This document shows, in pieces, positions 32,955 to 35,161 of a stretch of 35,161 nt of DNA. The position numbers and the translations under genes are program-made. Position 1 is the stretch's first letter. Every line of letters begins with the position of its first letter. This stretch comes from Bacteroidales bacterium UBA4345. GTDB taxonomy: Bacteria > Bacteroidota > Bacteroidia > Bacteroidales > Paludibacteraceae. The notes under the pieces are model-generated. The model made no database searches. It was given only the letters and a program-made list of their open reading frames with translations, and was not told the DNA's origin. The stretch lies in assembly GCA_002396385.1 (NCBI GenBank), contig DGTD01000066.1, forward strand, positions 1-35,161, written 5' to 3'.

Positions 32955-34024
32955 TGGTTTCAAAAAAACTTTCTCTAAGGAAAAGGCTGGCACTTGAACT
33001 GGTGCGACGAATAAAAAAAGACACTCAGCCCGATTTGAGAGTCCTTTTCTGGGAATGCACATTACGCTGTAACGCCGCTTGCCGCCATTGTGGAAGCGAC
33101 TGCAAGGCAACAGCCCAAAGTAAAGACATGCCCGCCGCTGACTTCCTTAGAGTCATCGATTCGCTGAAACCCCATGTCGACCCTCACAAAACCTTCATCA
33201 TCTTCACCGGTGGCGAAGCCTTGGTTAGGAACGACCTGGAGGAGGTAGGGATGGAACTCAACAAACGCGAGTTCCCCTGGGGAGTGGTATCGAATGGACA
33301 ACTGCTGACCCCCGAACGCTTCCAAAAGTTGAAAAGGGCAGGTATGCACTCTATTACCATCAGCCTCGACGGCTTTGAAGAAGCACACAACTGGATGCGC
33401 CGTATACCCAACGGGTTCCAACACGCCGTATCGGCAATAAAAACCATCATTGCCGACAACTCTATGGCCTTCGATGTGGTAACCTGCGCCAACCAACGAA
33501 ACTTCGACTCACTGAATGAGTTTAAGGAATTCCTAATTGGATTAGGCCTGAAAAAATGGCGGATATTCACCGTTTTTCCTGTGGGCAGAGGAGCCCAAGA
33601 ACCCGAACTGCAGCTAAACAACCGGCAATTTACCGACCTGATGAAGTTTATTGCGGCCACTAACAATGAAGGACGCATTAAAGTCAACTACGGCTGTGAG
33701 GGATTTTTAGGAGGCTACGAACTAGAGGTCAGAGACCATTTCTACGACTGCCAGGCCGGCAAGAAAGTCTGCTCAATACTGGCAGACGGAAGCATCGGCG
33801 CCTGCCCGAGCATAAGGGCCGACTACAGCCAAGGCAACATCTATAAAGACGACCTATGGGAGGTTTGGACCAACAGGTATCAGGTGTTCCGCGACCGCAG
33901 TTGGATGAAGACTGGCGAATGCGCCGACTGTAAAATGTTCCGCTATTGTGAAGGGAACGGCTTCCATTTGCGTGATGCCGACGGCAAACTTATGTTCTGT
34001 CATTACCACCGGTTATTAGACTGA
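32954..34024 (+). CDS. Radical SAM/SPASM enzyme of the rSAM/lipoprotein system (TIGR04133-like)
   Basis: 356 aa cytoplasmic enzyme. The SAM-binding cluster is C39-x3-C43-x2-C46 in LRCNAACRHC, followed by the GGE-type FTGGEALVRNDL, WGVVSNG and ITISLDGFEEAHNWMR strings of the radical SAM barrel. A C-terminal SPASM domain contributes auxiliary Fe-S cysteines: CQAGKKVCSI, ADGSIGACP, then GECADCKMFRYCEGN and a last CHYH. SPASM enzymes usually modify peptides or proteins. Placement right after the lipoproteins, with a one-base stop/start overlap, points to these as substrates or partners; I recognise the set as the described but uncharacterised Bacteroidales rSAM/lipoprotein system. The modification is unknown. 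Confidence 0.9.
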   Translation: MVSKKLSLRKRLALELVRRIKKDTQPDLRVLFWECTLRCNAACRHCGSDCKATAQSKDMPAADFLRVIDSLKPHVDPHKTFIIFTGGEALVRNDLEEVGMELNKREFPWGVVSNGQLLTPERFQKLKRAGMHSITISLDGFEEAHNWMRRIPNGFQHAVSAIKTIIADNSMAFDVVTCANQRNFDSLNEFKEFLIGLGLKKWRIFTVFPVGRGAQEPELQLNNRQFTDLMKFIAATNNEGRIKVNYGCEGFLGGYELEVRDHFYDCQAGKKVCSILADGSIGACPSIRADYSQGNIYKDDLWEVWTNRYQVFRDRSWMKTGECADCKMFRYCEGNGFHLRDADGKLMFCHYHRLLD

Positions 34025-34094
34025 TTGGATTCAATTTTCTCTTTCTAAAGAATAGGAGAAGAAATTTTACTAGAACTTTCACAAGTTTTATAAC

Positions 34095-34135
34095 AAAAAA
34101 TGAGGGTCAGGATATTCCCTGACCCTCATTTTTTT
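34095..34135. terminator. Bidirectional terminator between rSAM and symporter
   Basis: An 11-bp perfect GC-rich stem (34101-34111 / 34118-34128) flanked by an A-run (34095-34100) and a T-run (34129-34135), loop of 6 nt. It serves both converging transcripts. Confidence 0.9.
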
Positions 34136-34150
34136 GTTTGGTGCTGCTGT

Positions 34151-35161
34151 TTACTTTTTGTAGCACTCAAATATGTTATCTACCTTATTCTGGTCCATTT
34201 TCTTAGTGAAAAGACTGACCACGGCAACAACCACAAATCCGCCAACCATGGCAACGGCTCCACAGTCAATAGGGTTTAGAATAGCGTTGCCCGACAACAT
34301 GTTTACAACTGTAAGCCCTACTCCCCAAACAAAGCAGGCCCAAACTCCGGCACGGGTGACACCTTTCCAATACAGGCCTAGCATGAACGGAGCTAAAAAG
34401 GCTCCGGCAAGTGCTCCCCATGAAATACCCATCAGCTGGGCGATAAATTGTGGTGGATTTAATGCGATAAGCAGAGAAATGACAATGAAAAAAATGATGA
34501 GCACGCGCATCACCACAATCTTGCGTCGCTCGCGCTTCTCTATTACGGTATCGTCAATAGTTCCATCGGGTACTTCACCTTCTTTCGATTTCTTATCCCG
34601 GTAGATGAGGTCGAGTGTCATGGTAGAAGAAGAAGTCAGCACCAAAGAGGCCAGGGTCGACATAGAAGCCGAGAGTACCAGCAAAACAACCAAGGCCACT
34701 AATATATCGGGCAGAGTGTCGAGCATGGTTGGAACAATGTTATCGTATACAAATTTACCCTTCTCCGCATTGAAGGCTGTTGGAACGAAAAGACGTCCAA
34801 AACCGCCAAGGAAATAGCACCCTCCGGCAACTACAAATGCGAAAATGGTAGAGATAATGGTACCGCGCTTAATGGCCGACTCGTCGGTAATGCTATAGAA
34901 TTTGCCTACCATCTGTGGAAGTCCCCATGTGCCGAGTGAGGTCAATACAATAACGCCAAACAGACTCATTGCGTTAGGTCCGAAACACGATGCGAAATCG
35001 CCCGGCTTGAAGTTGGCATAGAGGGCGGCCCCCTTTTGTGTCAGGTCGTCGTTGTTAGGGGTCTGTTCGGCCATTTTTTGAAAAGCCTCGACAAGACCGC
35101 CTTGTGTATTCAGTACGACGGCTATAACCGTACAAATGCCGAAGAGCATGATGATGCCCTG
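34151..35161 (-). CDS. Sodium:solute symporter (SSS family), C-terminal part, 5' end beyond window
   Basis: The frame stays open through the right edge (QGII before the first internal ATG at 35149), so this is a fragment of about 337 residues of a protein usually of 500+ aa. Multiple TM segments alternate with GTWGLPQMVGKFYSI, LVLLVLSASMSTLASLVLTSSSTMTLDLIYR (the conserved SSS TM8 region with Ser/Thr residues of the Na2-type site), WGALAGAFLAPFMLGLYWKGVT and a final cytoplasmic tail. This resembles PutP-type proline or other Na+/solute symporters; the substrate cannot be read from the fragment. It is transcribed toward the rSAM operon. Confidence 0.85.
   Translation of the reverse strand, partial: QGIIMLFGICTVIAVVLNTQGGLVEAFQKMAEQTPNNDDLTQKGAALYANFKPGDFASCFGPNAMSLFGVIVLTSLGTWGLPQMVGKFYSITDESAIKRGTIISTIFAFVVAGGCYFLGGFGRLFVPTAFNAEKGKFVYDNIVPTMLDTLPDILVALVVLLVLSASMSTLASLVLTSSSTMTLDLIYRDKKSKEGEVPDGTIDDTVIEKRERRKIVVMRVLIIFFIVISLLIALNPPQFIAQLMGISWGALAGAFLAPFMLGLYWKGVTRAGVWACFVWGVGLTVVNMLSGNAILNPIDCGAVAMVGGFVVVAVVSLFTKKMDQNKVDNIFECYKK

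Overview
The window looks like chromosome from a member of the Bacteroidales (Prevotella/Bacteroides-like). The evidence is the repeated occurrence of the Bacteroidetes -7 promoter box TAnnTTTG upstream of genes, near-absence of Shine-Dalgarno sequences, C-terminal type IX secretion (T9SS) sorting tails on secreted glycosidases, many lipoproteins, and a Bacteroidales-type radical SAM/lipoprotein cassette. All functions are read from sequence motifs alone; no database search was run.

Layout. 1-3050: partial Rpn/PD-(D/E)XK nuclease-transposase at the left edge, a FISUMP-like lipoprotein, an agmatine/peptidyl-arginine deiminase-family enzyme and a DedA/YqaA-type membrane protein. 3159-6333: secretion and polysaccharide block with a small T9SS-tailed protein, a GH5 endoglucanase and a GLUG-repeat surface protein that ends in a strong terminator. 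6543-7439: CDF metal exporter. 7541-19076: a tightly packed five-gene operon of about 11.5 kb, the centrepiece of the window. It encodes a membrane-anchored von Willebrand A protein, a 1083-aa tubulin/FtsZ-like GTPase, a 938-aa two-TM protein, an 898-aa membrane protein with two tandem transglutaminase-like domains (the first has lost its catalytic His) and an anchored HELTH zinc peptidase. 19371-20112: thioredoxin and a stand-alone JAMM metallopeptidase, both with the same unusually strong SD, followed by a 3' UTR containing an 11-nt perfect complement of those SDs and several hairpins. 20506-22146: an AAA+ ATPase with a non-canonical Walker B. 22240-23187: an atypical SDR. 23535-28059: divergent GH16 and GH43 (galactanase-like) T9SS-secreted enzymes. 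28235-30536: three-gene phospholipid operon (CDP-alcohol phosphatidyltransferase, CdsA, PlsC). 30533-30826: small convergent unknown gene. 31025-34024: radical SAM/SPASM enzyme with three lipoproteins and a 52-aa mini-lipoprotein or peptide sharing an EYG-x-P motif, plus what may be an IS200/IS605 right-end relic. 34151-end: sodium:solute symporter (5' end beyond the window).

How they work together. The VWA protein has a periplasmic MIDAS domain, one TM helix and a cytoplasmic tail; the tubulin-like protein is cytoplasmic; two large multi-TM proteins and an anchored peptidase complete the operon. This resembles the VWA plus tubulin-like membrane-remodelling systems proposed from comparative genomics, with transglutaminase-like and gluzincin components added. 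The GH5, GH16 and GH43 enzymes suggest extracellular plant-glycan attack through T9SS, without a SusC/SusD pair in view. The lipid operon could make an alternative phospholipid headgroup. The rSAM cassette is a candidate post-translational modification system acting on exported lipoproteins.
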